Positions 43,950 to 53,528 of a stretch of 64,000 nt of DNA are shown here, piece after piece; positions within the stretch are counted from its first letter, which is position 1, and each line of letters opens with the position of its first letter. This DNA comes from Gemmatimonadota bacterium. Its GTDB lineage: Bacteria; Gemmatimonadota; Gemmatimonadetes; Gemmatimonadales; GWC2-71-9. The stretch covers positions 1,021,071 through 1,085,070 of the forward strand of contig JADJPD010000001.1 in the NCBI GenBank assembly GCA_016713435.1, written 5' to 3'. Under the pieces are notes generated by a model. That model was not told the origin of the DNA. It saw nothing but the letters and a program-made list of their open reading frames with translations, and ran no database searches. The position numbers and the translations under genes were made by a program.

Positions 43950-45689
43950 ATGTCTTCGACGATGACTCGGCTGGTGCGACGCTGGAACGGGGGGGCGCGG
44001 TCGGCGCTCCTGATGAGCGCCCTCTTCCTGGCGGCCTGCAGTGAGGACGGCACCGGCCCCGTCGGCGGCCATCCCGACGCCCCCGTGGCCGCCGTGGAGG
44101 TGGGCCCCACCACCCTGACGCTCGGCCTGGGCAGCTCGGCGCAGCTCACCGCCACGCCCAAGGCGGCCGATGGGGAGGAGCTGCCCGATCGCGCCGTGAC
44201 CTGGAGCAGCACCCGCGCGGACATCGCCACGGTGAGTGCGGCAGGGGTGGTGACGGCGGTGGCGCAGGGCAACGCCATCATCCGCGCCACCAGCGAGGGC
44301 AAGGCGGGACAGAGTGCCGTGACCGTCACCATCATCCCCGTGGCGTCCGTGACGCTGAACCCGGCCACCGCCGCGCTGGTGGTGGGTGGCACGCAGCAAC
44401 TCGGCGCCACCACAAAGGACGCGCAGGGCCAGCCGCTCAATGGCCGGGCCGTGACGTGGAGCTCGAGCAACCCGGCCGTGGCCACGGTCAGCGCCACGGG
44501 GCTCGTCACCGCCATCGCGGCGGGCGCGGCGCAGGTGCGCGCCACCAGCGAGGGCCAGTGGGCCGAAGCCGCCATCAAGGTGACGTCGGGCCAGGCGACG
44601 GTGGCGTCGGTGGAGCTGGATGCCGCCACCGTCTCGCTGGCCGAGGCGGCGACGCGGCGGCTGGTGGCCACGGTGAAGGATGCCAATGGCGAGGTGCTGA
44701 CGGGCCTCGGGCTGCAGTGGAAGACCAGCGACCCCAACGTCGCCACGGTGCAGGCGGACGGGACGGTGCTGGGGATGCGGCCGGGGCAGGCCACGATCAC
44801 CGTGAAGGTGGCGGGCGTGCAGGCGCAGGCCGTGGCGACGATCACCGCCAGCCACGCCTGGGACCTGACCTATGACGAGGCGGGCCGCGGCCCGCAGCGG
44901 CTCGACATCTCGCAGGCCGGCGCGGCGGCGCAGGCCATCCTGCCGGCCGGCGTCACGGGCAGCGACCTCGTCGCGTCGCCGGACGGCAGCGTGTACGTGT
45001 TCAGCGGCGTGGCGCACAACGAGGCGGGGCTCTACCTGATCGACTCGGACGGCACGAACCTCCGCCGCCTGACGATCACCCCGCTCGACCTGCCCGACCT
45101 GGAGCCGGCGTGGTCGCCGGACGGGCTGTGGATCAGCTTCACGCGGTGGAGCGCGGGGAGCGGGAACGACATCTGGATCATCGCTGCGTCGGGCGGGATG
45201 CTGCCGATCAACCTGACGGCCGATCGCGGCGGCTACCAGCAGACGGCGGCCACCTGGTCGCCGGAGGCGATCGGGCGGATCGCGTACGTGGACCAGGGCA
45301 ACAACGAGTACCGCATCTGGACCATGAACGCCGACGGCAGCGACAAGCGGGTGATCACCACCGGTGGCGACCGCATGCCGACCTGGTCGCCGGACGGGAC
45401 CACCATCGCGTTCCAGAAGAGCGGTGTCGCGACCTTCGGGGACATCTGGCTGGTGGACGCCACGGGCGGCAACGAGCGGGCGCTGCTCCCCGCGCCGCTC
45501 CCGGGGCCGCGGTCGGCGCCGGCGTGGTCGCCGGATGGGGCGCTGGTGGCGTTCGCGAGCGGGCACGAGACCTATGGCTCGGGGAACGTCATCGAGCAGG
45601 TGTACACGGTGCGGGCGGATGGGTCGGGGCTGGTGCGGCGGACGGAAGCGGCGGCGGCGGTGGCGAATCCCGCGTGGATCACCCGCTGA
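43950..45689 (+). CDS. lipoprotein with Ig-like (Big_2) domains and beta-propeller
   Basis: 579 aa. Lipobox LAAC places the lipidated Cys at residue 30. Three Ig-like repeats follow (about 45-125, 127-208, 212-295), each with the strand pair VTWSSxxxxxATVSxxGxVTA. From about 300 a TolB/PD40-type propeller shows repeated AWSPDG or TWSPDG blades (for example LEPAWSPDGLWISFT, PTWSPDGTTIAFQ, PAWSPDGALVAFA). Proteins like this often bind other envelope proteins; no enzyme motif is seen. GGAG lies nine bases before the ATG. It diverges from SARP copy 1. Confidence 0.85.
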   Translation: MSSTMTRLVRRWNGGARSALLMSALFLAACSEDGTGPVGGHPDAPVAAVEVGPTTLTLGLGSSAQLTATPKAADGEELPDRAVTWSSTRADIATVSAAGVVTAVAQGNAIIRATSEGKAGQSAVTVTIIPVASVTLNPATAALVVGGTQQLGATTKDAQGQPLNGRAVTWSSSNPAVATVSATGLVTAIAAGAAQVRATSEGQWAEAAIKVTSGQATVASVELDAATVSLAEAATRRLVATVKDANGEVLTGLGLQWKTSDPNVATVQADGTVLGMRPGQATITVKVAGVQAQAVATITASHAWDLTYDEAGRGPQRLDISQAGAAAQAILPAGVTGSDLVASPDGSVYVFSGVAHNEAGLYLIDSDGTNLRRLTITPLDLPDLEPAWSPDGLWISFTRWSAGSGNDIWIIAASGGMLPINLTADRGGYQQTAATWSPEAIGRIAYVDQGNNEYRIWTMNADGSDKRVITTGGDRMPTWSPDGTTIAFQKSGVATFGDIWLVDATGGNERALLPAPLPGPRSAPAWSPDGALVAFASGHETYGSGNVIEQVYTVRADGSGLVRRTEAAAAVANPAWITR

Positions 45690-45699
45690 CGACGAACCC

Positions 45700-45835
45700 G
45701 GTAGGGGCCGGCCATGGCCGGCCCTCCTCCCCCAAGCACCATTACTTCGTGAACCAGCGCGGATCCACGTTCTTCGATACTGAACGCTGGTCCGGGGGGG
45801 TGAGGAGGGCCGGCCATGGCCGGCCCCTACCATGC
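45700..45835. repeat. inverted pair of GGCCGGCCATGGCC palindromes
   Basis: Left arm GGTAGGGGCCGGCCATGGCC and right arm GGCCATGGCCGGCCCCTACC face each other across about 60 bp; each arm is itself a palindrome. The sequence CGCTGGTCCGGG beside the right arm is shared with the element at 53528-53694. It fills the gap between the propeller lipoprotein and SARP copy 2. Confidence 0.8.
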
Positions 45836-45861
45836 CGGGCGAGGGAGGGCGAACCGAACTC

Positions 45862-48800
45862 TCAGCGCGCCGTGAGCGCGGCGATGCGGCCGCGGGCGCG
45901 TTCGAGGCGGGGGTGGTAGTTGGCCTCGGCGTTGGTCCAGTAGCGGACCACCTGGTTGTAGCGGGCCAGGGCGCTGTCCTGCTGGCCGGCGGCGTCCCAG
46001 GCCAGGGCCGCGAGTTCCACCAGTTCGGCGCGGGAGGTGTAAGTGTTGGCGCCGTCGTAGGGGCCGCGGAGGGCGGCGCCGATGATCTTCACCGCGTCCC
46101 GCGGGCGGTTGAGGTGGAGGTAGACCTTGGCCAGCTCGTAGTTGGTGCGGGTGTAGCCCAGCGTGGGCGAGAAGATGGCGCGCTCGAACTCACCGGCGGC
46201 GATGTCGTACTGGCCGCGGGCTTCTGCCACCAGGCCGCGGATGTGGTGATGGAGCCGGCGGTCGCGGCCGTAGCTGCTGCCCTGGCCCCAGCGCTCCACG
46301 CTGTCGGCGAGCGCGGGGAGGGCGGCGGTGTCGCCGGCGGCGAAGAGCGCGGTGGCGCGGAGCGTCTGGGTCCACACCTTGTTGCGCGCCACCTGGCTCG
46401 GCGTCGAGTCGCGGGGGGAGCGGGTGATGCTGTCGAACAGCGCGGCCGCCGGGCGGTAGCGGCCCATGTCGTAGAGCAGCTGCGCCTGGAAGAGGGCGTT
46501 GTACGGCGCCGCGTTCCTCTGCCGCAGCGGCTCCTGCTGCCGGAGCCGGGTGGCGTAGCCCATGGCGCTCGCCGGCCGGCCGCCGGTGCGGCGGATGATG
46601 GTCATCCACTTCCACCCCTCGCCCGGGATCAGCGTGCCCTCGGAGAGGTTGGCGTAGAACGCCTCGGCCACGGGCAGGTCACCGGCGCGGATCGCCACCT
46701 GGGCGCGGAAGCCGTCCTGCGGGATGCCGGGCGCGATGGCGGTGACGTGCTGGCTCGCCGCGATGGCCTCGGTGAGGCGGTCCTGGAACATCCACGCATG
46801 CGCCGCGGTGGTGGCCGCGTCACTGCTCCAGGGCGACGCGGCTTCCCATTCCTTCGAGATCCGGAGCAGCGCCGGCACCGAGTCGAGCAGGTGATAGACG
46901 CCCGCCAGCTCGTGATACGCCTCGCAGGCATAGCAGCGCACCACGGTGCCCGGATTGCGCGGGTCCACGCTGAGCGCCGCCGAGTCCATCTTGATGACCT
47001 GGCGGAGCGGGGCGATGGCGCCGATGAAGTCGCCGCCCCAGGCGCGGCCGTGGCCGAGGTAGAGGTAACCCTGCGGCTCGTTGGGGTAGCGGACGGTGAG
47101 CGTCTCGGCGATGGCCACGCGGCTCGGGTCGTCGGCGGCGTCGGCCCAGCCGGCGCGGATGAGCAGGCGCTCGCGGTCGCTGGCCCGCTCGGCCAGGCGC
47201 ATGGCGCGCTCGAGGCCGCGGATGAGGCTCGGGTCGTTGAAGGCGCCGCCGGTCCGGGCCATGTAGTAGGCCGCCATGGCGAAGGTCGAGTCCTCGGCCA
47301 GCGCCTGCTCGAAGAGCCGGCGGGCGCTGTTGAGGTCGCTCGACATCATGGCCCGCAGGCCTTCCTCATAGAAGCGGTAGGCCACCACCGAGCGGGTGGT
47401 GACGTCGGCAATGGAGCCGGCGGCGCTGCTGTCGGCCGCGCCGGCGAGCTGGCCGCGGGCGGCGCTCACCAGCTCGAAGAGGTCGTCGGCCTGCATGGAG
47501 TAGGAGCCGACTACGTTGCCGGTCTTGAGGCTGGTGCGCTTCAGGTCCAGGCGGTACTTGCCGTCGCGCATGCCGTAGAGGGCGCCGTCGATGAGCTCGG
47601 TGGCGCCGCTGGCGCGCGCGGCCTTGATGATGCGCGTGGTGCTGTCGGCGCTCGCCCCCTCCTGGGCCATGAGCTCGTACATGCGCGCGGTGCTGATCAC
47701 CTGCATGCCGGGGACGCGGGCCAGGTCGGTGGCCAGCATGTCGGCCAGCGGCCGGGTGAGGCCCTCGCTGGGCCGGGTGTAGTCGGCAATGGAGCCGACG
47801 GCCACCACCTGCGCGGCGGCGCCCGCCTCCCGGAGCCCGCCCTTCATTACCAGCGTCACGACCAGCAGCACCAGCCCGAGGGCGAAGCCGAGTCCGAGGC
47901 CGATGCGGGTGGAGGTGCGCTGGAGCAGCGGCTTCCGGGGAGCGGCACGGCCACCGTGACGGTCTGCACCGGCAGCTTCCGCTCGGTGTCGGGGCGGGGG
48001 CGGGCGTACTCGTCGGTGTAGCCGCTCAGCGCGGGTTCCGGCGCGGGGGGCTTGGGCGCGGGGACCGGCGTGGGCTTGATGGGGCGCGCCACGGCGGGGG
48101 TGGCGCGCAGGGTCTCGGCCGGGATCTCCTCGAGCGGCGGTACGAGGGGCTCGCGTAGGGCCGGAGCGTTGCTCCGGCCACTCGGGCTCACCGGGGTGGG
48201 CTCCCGGATCTCACCCTGGCCCGTGGCGGTGTGGGGACTCGGATCGAGCGGCCGGAGCGGCGCTCCGGCCCCACGGGAACCAGTCGGTGCGGGTGGAGGC
48301 TGGGTGGCCGGCGCTTTCCTTAACCCATCCGCGAGCGCCTTGAGCTTCGGGTCCGGCTCGATCTCGAGTTCCTGCCGCAGCAGCATCTCGTAGACGCGAT
48401 AGTGCTGCAGCGCCGCGGCGCGGTCGCCGGCGGCGGCGAGGGCCTGCATGAGGCCGGCGGCGACCTGGGCGTTGAGCGGGTCGGCGTTGGCGAGCTTCCT
48501 CCAGTGGCCCACGGCGGTGCGATGGTCGCCGGCCTGGGTGGCGCGCTTGGCGAGCTGTTCCAGCGCCGCAACGTACTCGTGCGCCAGGACGTTCCGTTCC
48601 TGCTCCGCCCAGCGATCGAACTCGGGCGCCTCGTCGAGATAGACCCCGTCCAGGAAGGGCCCCTCGTAGAGCGCCACGGCGTCCTCCAGCCGGCCCTCCG
48701 CCGCGGCGCGGCGGAAGTCGTGGAGGTCGCTCGAGATGTGGTCGGTGTTGAGGCGCAGGTCGGCGGTGCCGGTGATGAGCTCGTCGGCGCCCAGGTCCCG

Positions 48801-49019
48801 CCGCAGGGCATAGACCGCCTGGGCCAGGTTCTTCCTTCCCCGCTCCAGATCGCTGTCCGGCCACAGCAAACCGAGCAGCCGTTCCCGCGACACCCCCCGT
48901 TCCCCCGCCTCGGCGAGCAGCGCCAGCAGGGCCAGGCGCCGCCGCTGGGCGCCCGCGCCCTCCACCGGCGCGCCATTCCGCCGGATGGCAAGCCCTCCGA
49001 AGGTCTTGAGGCGCAACAT
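45862..49019 (-). pseudogene. SARP/BTAD regulator with TM helix and TPR-like C-terminus (copy 2), frameshifted
   Basis: Paralogue of copy 1 and alignable over the whole length. From ATG 49019 the first frame gives the winged helix (FGGLAIRRNGAPV, RERLLGLLWPDSD) and BTAD domain. A long linker contains GSRGAGAPLRPLD and SGRSNAPALREP, both read from an inverted palindrome pair at 48155-48276. The frame breaks at four G, 47937-47940, just before the membrane helix; one added base gives PLPRKPLLQRTSTRIGLGLG then FALGLVLLVVTLVM. The second frame continues to 45862 with the TPR-like part. It is either an assembly error or a recent pseudogene; the rest is well conserved. Confidence 0.85.
48155..48276. 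repeat. palindrome pair translated inside SARP copy 2
   Basis: GTAGGGCCGGAGCGTTGCTC (48155 on) and GAGCGGCCGGAGCGGCGCTC (48246 on) form the same inverted arrangement as in mnmE, and the peptides they encode are alike (GAGAPLRPL and SGRSNAPAL). Confidence 0.85.
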
Positions 49020-49029
49020 GTTAGGGAGT

Positions 49030-49046
49030 TGATCCGCAGGTGATCG
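49030..49046. promoter_or_regulatory. 17-bp box shared by both SARP promoters (copy 2)
   Basis: TGATCCGCAGGTGATCG, identical to 43813-43829. On the minus strand GATCACC-TGCG-GATCAAC keeps the 11-bp repeat period. It lies 11 bp before the SARP copy 2 start. Confidence 0.6.
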
Positions 49047-49105
49047 GGGGATGAAGCCGCGCTGATGGATTGGTGAACGCGCTCCGTATCGTACCCCTCG
49101 TGCAG

Positions 49106-49119
49106 CGGGCGAGCAAGCG
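49106..49119. promoter_or_regulatory. 14-bp box shared by both divergent promoters (copy 2)
   Basis: CGGGCGAGCAAGCG, identical to 43889-43902 and again 59 bp from the 17-bp box. Confidence 0.5.
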
Positions 49120-49164
49120 CCCAGATGCGGATGGAACCCGAACCCCCTCTCGACGGAGCGAACA

Positions 49165-49737
49165 ATGAAGGCGACGCGGATGATGGTCCTGACGGCGGCC
49201 CTGCTGGTGGCCGCGTGCGGTGGCGACAGCGATGGCGGCACCGGCCCCGGCAACGGCGGCACCCCCGGCTTCTCGGCCGACGTGACCGGCGACCTGCAGA
49301 CCAGCTTCGGCGGCAACGCCGGGTACGGGGTGGTGGATGAGGAGGGCGGCAAGGTGTTCGCCGTGGAGATGTCGGAAGACGACCAGACCGGTGGTGGCGT
49401 GATCCAGCTCTACCGGGTGGGCGGCGCGGTGCCGGCGCCCGGCACCTACCAGCTCACCGACGCCATCGACGGCAACCCGCAGGACGGCGACTGGCTGGCC
49501 ATGGCGTACGACACCGACCAGGGCTCGCTCACCGCGATCTTCGCGGCGCGGAGCGGGACGGTGACCATCACCAGCGTCAAGAACGGCGTCGCGAAGGGGA
49601 CCTTCAACTTCAGCGCGGAAGGCGGGCTGCTCTCGGATCCGGAGACCACGCTCACGGTGACGGTGAAGGGGTCGTTCCATGCGCAGGACATGACCGGCGG
49701 CGCGGCGCTCAAGGTCCCGGCCCGGGTGCGGCGCTAG
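49165..49737 (+). CDS. small lipoprotein of unknown function
   Basis: 190 aa with lipobox LVAAC (MKATRMMVLTAALLVAACGG) and a Gly/Ser-rich linker. The mature domain is beta-rich (YGVVDEEGGKVFAVEMSED, VIQLYRVGGAVPAPGTYQL, GTVTITSVKNGVAKGTFNFS), resembling small lipid- or ligand-binding sandwich domains, but no family is recognised. It is the first gene after SARP copy 2 and probably leads the rightward operon; the next start is 10 bp after its stop. Confidence 0.7.
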   Translation: MKATRMMVLTAALLVAACGGDSDGGTGPGNGGTPGFSADVTGDLQTSFGGNAGYGVVDEEGGKVFAVEMSEDDQTGGGVIQLYRVGGAVPAPGTYQLTDAIDGNPQDGDWLAMAYDTDQGSLTAIFAARSGTVTITSVKNGVAKGTFNFSAEGGLLSDPETTLTVTVKGSFHAQDMTGGAALKVPARVRR

Positions 49738-49746
49738 GAGGACGCG

Positions 49747-50241
49747 ATGACCGCGGCGTGGCGGAGGGGAGGGCTGCTGGTGCTCGGGCTCGCGGCGTGC
49801 GGGCCCAGCGCACCGGACGCCGCGGTGGAGGTGAAGCTGGAGCTGACGGGGGGCGCCAACCCCGGGACGTACCTGGCGCGCTCGGCGCAGGCGGGATGTA
49901 CCCAGGATGTCACGGGGCCGGGGAGCTGGAGCGTGCAGCTCACGGACTGGAGCGGGGCCAAGGAAGGCCTGCGGAGCCTGCAGCTGATGCTCCCATCCCG
50001 TGCTGCACCGGAGCAGTTCTACCTCGGGCTCGTCTTCGGGGACTTCTTCACCGGGACGGTGCACGAGATCGAAACGCGGGACCGGGCCGTGGAACGGCAC
50101 GGGCAGGGACGGGCGATGGTCATCCAGGACAGGACGTCCGACATCGCCGTGGTGAAGGGGTGGACGAAGGACAGTGTCGCGATCGTCGCGACGATCACCT
50201 GCCGGGATCGGCAGACCCAAGGCAAAGGACGGACCCCATGA
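49747..50241 (+). CDS. small lipoprotein of unknown function
   Basis: 164 aa; signal MTAAWRRGGLLVLGLAACGPS with lipobox GLAAC. The body has two extra cysteines (GCTQDVTG and ITCRDR) that could form a disulfide. No motif is recognised. GGAGG lies seven bases before the ATG. The stop overlaps the next gene as ATGA, so it is co-translated with the cupredoxin-like protein. Confidence 0.65.
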   Translation: MTAAWRRGGLLVLGLAACGPSAPDAAVEVKLELTGGANPGTYLARSAQAGCTQDVTGPGSWSVQLTDWSGAKEGLRSLQLMLPSRAAPEQFYLGLVFGDFFTGTVHEIETRDRAVERHGQGRAMVIQDRTSDIAVVKGWTKDSVAIVATITCRDRQTQGKGRTP

Positions 50242-51071
50242 CGCGCTCGAAACTGATCTTCCCGACTGTGCTGGCGGCCGGCGCCGTGACGCTGGCGATC
50301 GGATTCACCAACAAGGCGGCGGAGGCGCAGTCGCTCCGGCTCGTGGCCAATGATTACGGCTACGAGGTCGAGGGCGCGCCGTCGGCGGGTCCGGTGGAGG
50401 TGGAGCTGGTGAACGAGGGCCACGAGCTGCACCACGCGCAGCTCATCCGGCTGGACGAGGGCAAGACGCTCGCCGACCTGGCGCAGGCGGACCTGGAGCA
50501 CGCGCCGCCGTCGTGGGCGGTGATGATGGGCGGCCCCAACGCCGTGGAGCCGGGCGACAGCGGCTCGGCCTACGCCACGCTCGAAGCGGGGAACTACGCG
50601 GTGATCTGCATCATCCCGAGCCCGGACGGGAAGCTGCACGTGATGAAGGGGATGGCGTCGAGCTTCGAGGTGAAGCCGGCCACGGGCCGCCGGCTCCGTG
50701 AGGCGCCGCAGGCCGAGGTGACGATCCGGCTCAAGGACTTCGCGTTCGACGGGCCGTCGCAGCTGCACGCCGGGAAGCACGCCATCCGGGTGATCAATGA
50801 CGGGCCGCAGAACCACGAGGTGGTGTTCGTGCGGCTCAACGAGGGGAAGACCGCGGAGGACCTCTTCAGCTGGTTCCGCGCGGGGATGGTGGACGCGCCG
50901 CCGGCGCACTTCGTGGGCGGCACGGTGGGCCTGGCGCCAGGCGGGGCCAACACCATCGTCGAGGACCTGAGCGCGGGTGAGTACCTGCTGCTCTGCTTCC
51001 TGCCGAACACCGCGGGGCACGGCGAGCCGCACCTGGCGCAGGGGATGATCCTCTCGATGACCGTGAAGTGA
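50238..51071 (+). CDS. two-domain cupredoxin-like protein (copy 1)
   Basis: A 277-aa exported protein (signal IFPTVLAAGAVTLAIGF...AEA). It has two similar halves. Half 1 (about 35-150): ELHHAQL, then GNYAVICIIPSPDGKLHVMKGM. Half 2 (about 160-277): QNHEVVFVRL, then GEYLLLCFLPNTAGHGEPHL and AQGM. Each half has the His ... Cys ... His ... Met order of a type 1 copper site, but Cys-His spacing (9 and 11) is longer than in plastocyanin or azurin. Copper binding is inferred. It is 60% or so alike by eye to 53867-54703. Confidence 0.7.
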   Translation: MTRSKLIFPTVLAAGAVTLAIGFTNKAAEAQSLRLVANDYGYEVEGAPSAGPVEVELVNEGHELHHAQLIRLDEGKTLADLAQADLEHAPPSWAVMMGGPNAVEPGDSGSAYATLEAGNYAVICIIPSPDGKLHVMKGMASSFEVKPATGRRLREAPQAEVTIRLKDFAFDGPSQLHAGKHAIRVINDGPQNHEVVFVRLNEGKTAEDLFSWFRAGMVDAPPAHFVGGTVGLAPGGANTIVEDLSAGEYLLLCFLPNTAGHGEPHLAQGMILSMTVK

Positions 51072-51187
51072 CGCAGGGGGAGAGGCGCGGCCCAAGGGCC
51101 GCGCCGCTCGATAGGCGGCGTTGCAAGGGGGGGGGCCTCGTCCCCCCCCGAAGCCAGATCTCAAACCACAGATGATTGGAGAAAGCG

Positions 51188-53128
51188 ATGCGGGCGGCGG
51201 CGCGGTGGCTCGGCGTGTGGGCGGTGGCGGCGATGGCGGCCGCGTGCGGCGGGGGCGGGGACAGCGGCGGCGGCGGGCCGGACCCCAATCCGGGAACCCG
51301 CGAGTGGACCGTCATGGTCTACATGGCGGCCGACAACAACCTCGCGGTGCAGGGGATCCTGGACCTCGATGAAATGGAAGACGCGGGCGTCACCGGCGCC
51401 GTGAGCGTGGTGACCCAGGCCGAGTACAACCCCGACGCCCTGGCGCAGTACCAGTGTGATGCGTCGTGCTTCGGCCGGCCCAACTTCAACACCTTCCGCT
51501 ACGCCATCACCCAGGGCGGCGGCAGCGCCACGAACGGCCCCGATCGCGGTCCCGTGACCGACATCGGCAACGTGGACATGACCAGCCCGCAGACGCTGGG
51601 CAACTTCATCACCTGGGCCAAGACCAACTACCCGGCCAATCATTACCTGCTGGTGCTGTGGAACCACGGCGGCGGCTACGCCGGCCTGCTGCAGGACCAG
51701 ACCACCGCCGGCGGCGGGCTCATGACCATGGACCAGCTCAAGGCCGGCCTGGCCGCGGGCGGCGGGGTGGACGTGGTGGACTTCGACATGTGCCTGATGG
51801 GCGCGTACGAGACGCTGCTCAAGCTCGTGGGCCTCGCCGACTACGCGGTGTTCTCCGAGGAGACGGTGCCGGGCGAGGGGAATCCCTACACCTCGATCAT
51901 TGACGCCCTCCAGGCCAACCCCACGATGGACGGGCGGGCGCTCGCCTCCATGCTGGTGGACAAGTTCCACCAGAGCTTTGCCAACAACAAGGCGAGCACC
52001 ACCAAGTCGGCGTACGAGGTGGTGGGGGTCGCCAACCTGGACCTGGCGCTCACCACGCTGGCCACGGACCTGACGGCGCAGCTCACCACCGGCCTGGGCC
52101 CCACCATCGCCACGGCGGCGTCCGAGGGGCAGAAGTACACCTTCAGCGAGCTCACCGACCTGGTGACGTTCCTCGACTCGCTGGAGAGCCAGACCAACGA
52201 CCCGGCGCTGCACACCAAGATCCAGGGGGTGCGCGACGCGGCGCTGGCCACCAACTTCCGCATCCTCAGCCGGGCGCGGAACGGGAGTGGCAGCGGCGCC
52301 GAGGGCGCCTCGGACGTGAGCCGGTCCACGGGGCTCCACATCGTGCTGCCGAGCGGCATCGGCGCGGACAGGTTCAACGCCACGGGGCCGCAGAGCCTGG
52401 CGGCGTACCAGGCGCTGTACCCGGGCAAGGCGTGGACCACGTTCCTCACGGCCTTCGCCACGGGGAACAACGGCGGCGGCACCAACGCCACCTTCGACCA
52501 GGGCGACCAGTCGCGCTTCGAGAGCTACCTGGTGTGGGAGCAGGGCGCGATCAGCGCCGGCGCCGACGTGGACTTCTGGGTGCTCGAGCCCGACGGCAAC
52601 ATCTACATCCCGGCGCTCGGCAGCGTGTCGCCGAACGGGTCGCTGACGAACGACTCGTGGAACGACGGGGTGAATTTCGAGGGCTACCTGACGAACCGGG
52701 TGGTGATGAGCGGCACCTACAAGATCTACGCCAACCTGTGGCGCGACCCGCAGAACTTCCAGCCGGTGTATGACCTGGCGTGGCGGCAGGACCAGGACGG
52801 CAACTTCGCGCTGCTGTTCGGGCAGGGGAACCAGCCGCTGCTCTCCACGCAGGTGAGCTGGCTCGACGACGCCGACCCCACGCTCGGCGAGGTGGAGAAC
52901 GGCGACTATACCGATCTCCAGTACGTGGGCTTTGCGCAGCTGCCGGCGCCGGCGCAGGGGAATGCGCGGCACCTCACGGTGTCGACGCTCAGGAAGCGGG
53001 GCCCGGAGATCACCCGGGCGCAGGTGGCGACGATCCGGCGGCTCATGGCGGCGCGCGCCGAGGCGGGCGTCGCGGGACGGTCGGCGCCGGTGATCGGGAA
53101 GCCGATGAGCTTTGGCGGGAGGCACTGA
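51188..53128 (+). CDS. clostripain-family (C11) cysteine protease, lipoprotein
   Basis: 646 aa. GGAG six to seven bases upstream favours ATG 51188 over an upstream TTG. Lipobox MAAAC is followed by a Gly-rich linker. The protease domain opens with WTVMVYMAADNNL, has the catalytic His in LLVLWNHGGGYAG and the catalytic Cys in VVDFDMCLMGAYE, both with the exact C11 context. After about residue 420 a beta-rich region (FWVLEPDGNIYIP, SGTYKIYANLW) suggests a C-terminal prepeptidase-like domain. C11 enzymes cut after Arg or Lys and often self-process. Likely substrates are exported proteins, perhaps of this cluster. Confidence 0.87.
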   Translation: MRAAARWLGVWAVAAMAAACGGGGDSGGGGPDPNPGTREWTVMVYMAADNNLAVQGILDLDEMEDAGVTGAVSVVTQAEYNPDALAQYQCDASCFGRPNFNTFRYAITQGGGSATNGPDRGPVTDIGNVDMTSPQTLGNFITWAKTNYPANHYLLVLWNHGGGYAGLLQDQTTAGGGLMTMDQLKAGLAAGGGVDVVDFDMCLMGAYETLLKLVGLADYAVFSEETVPGEGNPYTSIIDALQANPTMDGRALASMLVDKFHQSFANNKASTTKSAYEVVGVANLDLALTTLATDLTAQLTTGLGPTIATAASEGQKYTFSELTDLVTFLDSLESQTNDPALHTKIQGVRDAALATNFRILSRARNGSGSGAEGASDVSRSTGLHIVLPSGIGADRFNATGPQSLAAYQALYPGKAWTTFLTAFATGNNGGGTNATFDQGDQSRFESYLVWEQGAISAGADVDFWVLEPDGNIYIPALGSVSPNGSLTNDSWNDGVNFEGYLTNRVVMSGTYKIYANLWRDPQNFQPVYDLAWRQDQDGNFALLFGQGNQPLLSTQVSWLDDADPTLGEVENGDYTDLQYVGFAQLPAPAQGNARHLTVSTLRKRGPEITRAQVATIRRLMAARAEAGVAGRSAPVIGKPMSFGGRH

Positions 53129-53528
53129 TGCGGATGGTCCTGATGATGGTCCTCGGGGCGGCGGCGTGCCGCCCCGGCGCCACCGCCGGCGACGCGCCGG
53201 CGCCGAACGGCGGGCCCCGGTGACGGTGACGGTGCACCAGGTGCTCACGACGCCGTCGCTCACCGGGAAGTCCGTCAGCATCACCGGCACCTGCCTCGGC
53301 TACAGCGTGCCCACGGTGGCCAAGGGCCCGCCGCCGGTGACGCGGAGCGACTGGCAGCTCGAGGACCAGGGCGAGGCGGTGTGGGTGACGGGGCCGCTGC
53401 CGAGTGGCTGCCAGGCCACGGCGCCGTCGGCGGGGCCGGTGACGATCACGGCGGTGGTGGCGCAGGACACCGTGCCGGCGCTCGGCGGGCAGGGGGGCGG
53501 GGTGCGGCAGTATCTGGTTCGTCGCTGA
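53128..53528 (+). pseudogene. OB-fold-like small lipoprotein, frameshifted
   Basis: From ATG 53128 (TGATG overlap with the protease stop) the first frame gives a lipoprotein signal MRMVLMMVLGAAACRPG and ends at 53223. The adjacent frame continues with VTVTVHQVLTTPSLTGKSVS and runs to 53528. One base added in the G/C run at about 53213-53220 joins them. The body (ITGTCLGY, SDWQLEDQGEAVWVTGPLP, GPVTITAVV) has the strand pattern of a bacterial OB-fold. The break is likely a sequence error or recent mutation. Confidence 0.65.

Noticed and set aside
43929..45833. Leftward 634-residue frame opposite the Ig-propeller lipoprotein
   Set aside because: Shadow of a well-supported lipoprotein with lipobox and blade motifs on the plus strand.
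50190..50212. Third copy of the SARP box (GATCACCTGCCGGGATC)
   Set aside because: It is only similar, has different spacing and lies inside a coding sequence, so chance is likely.
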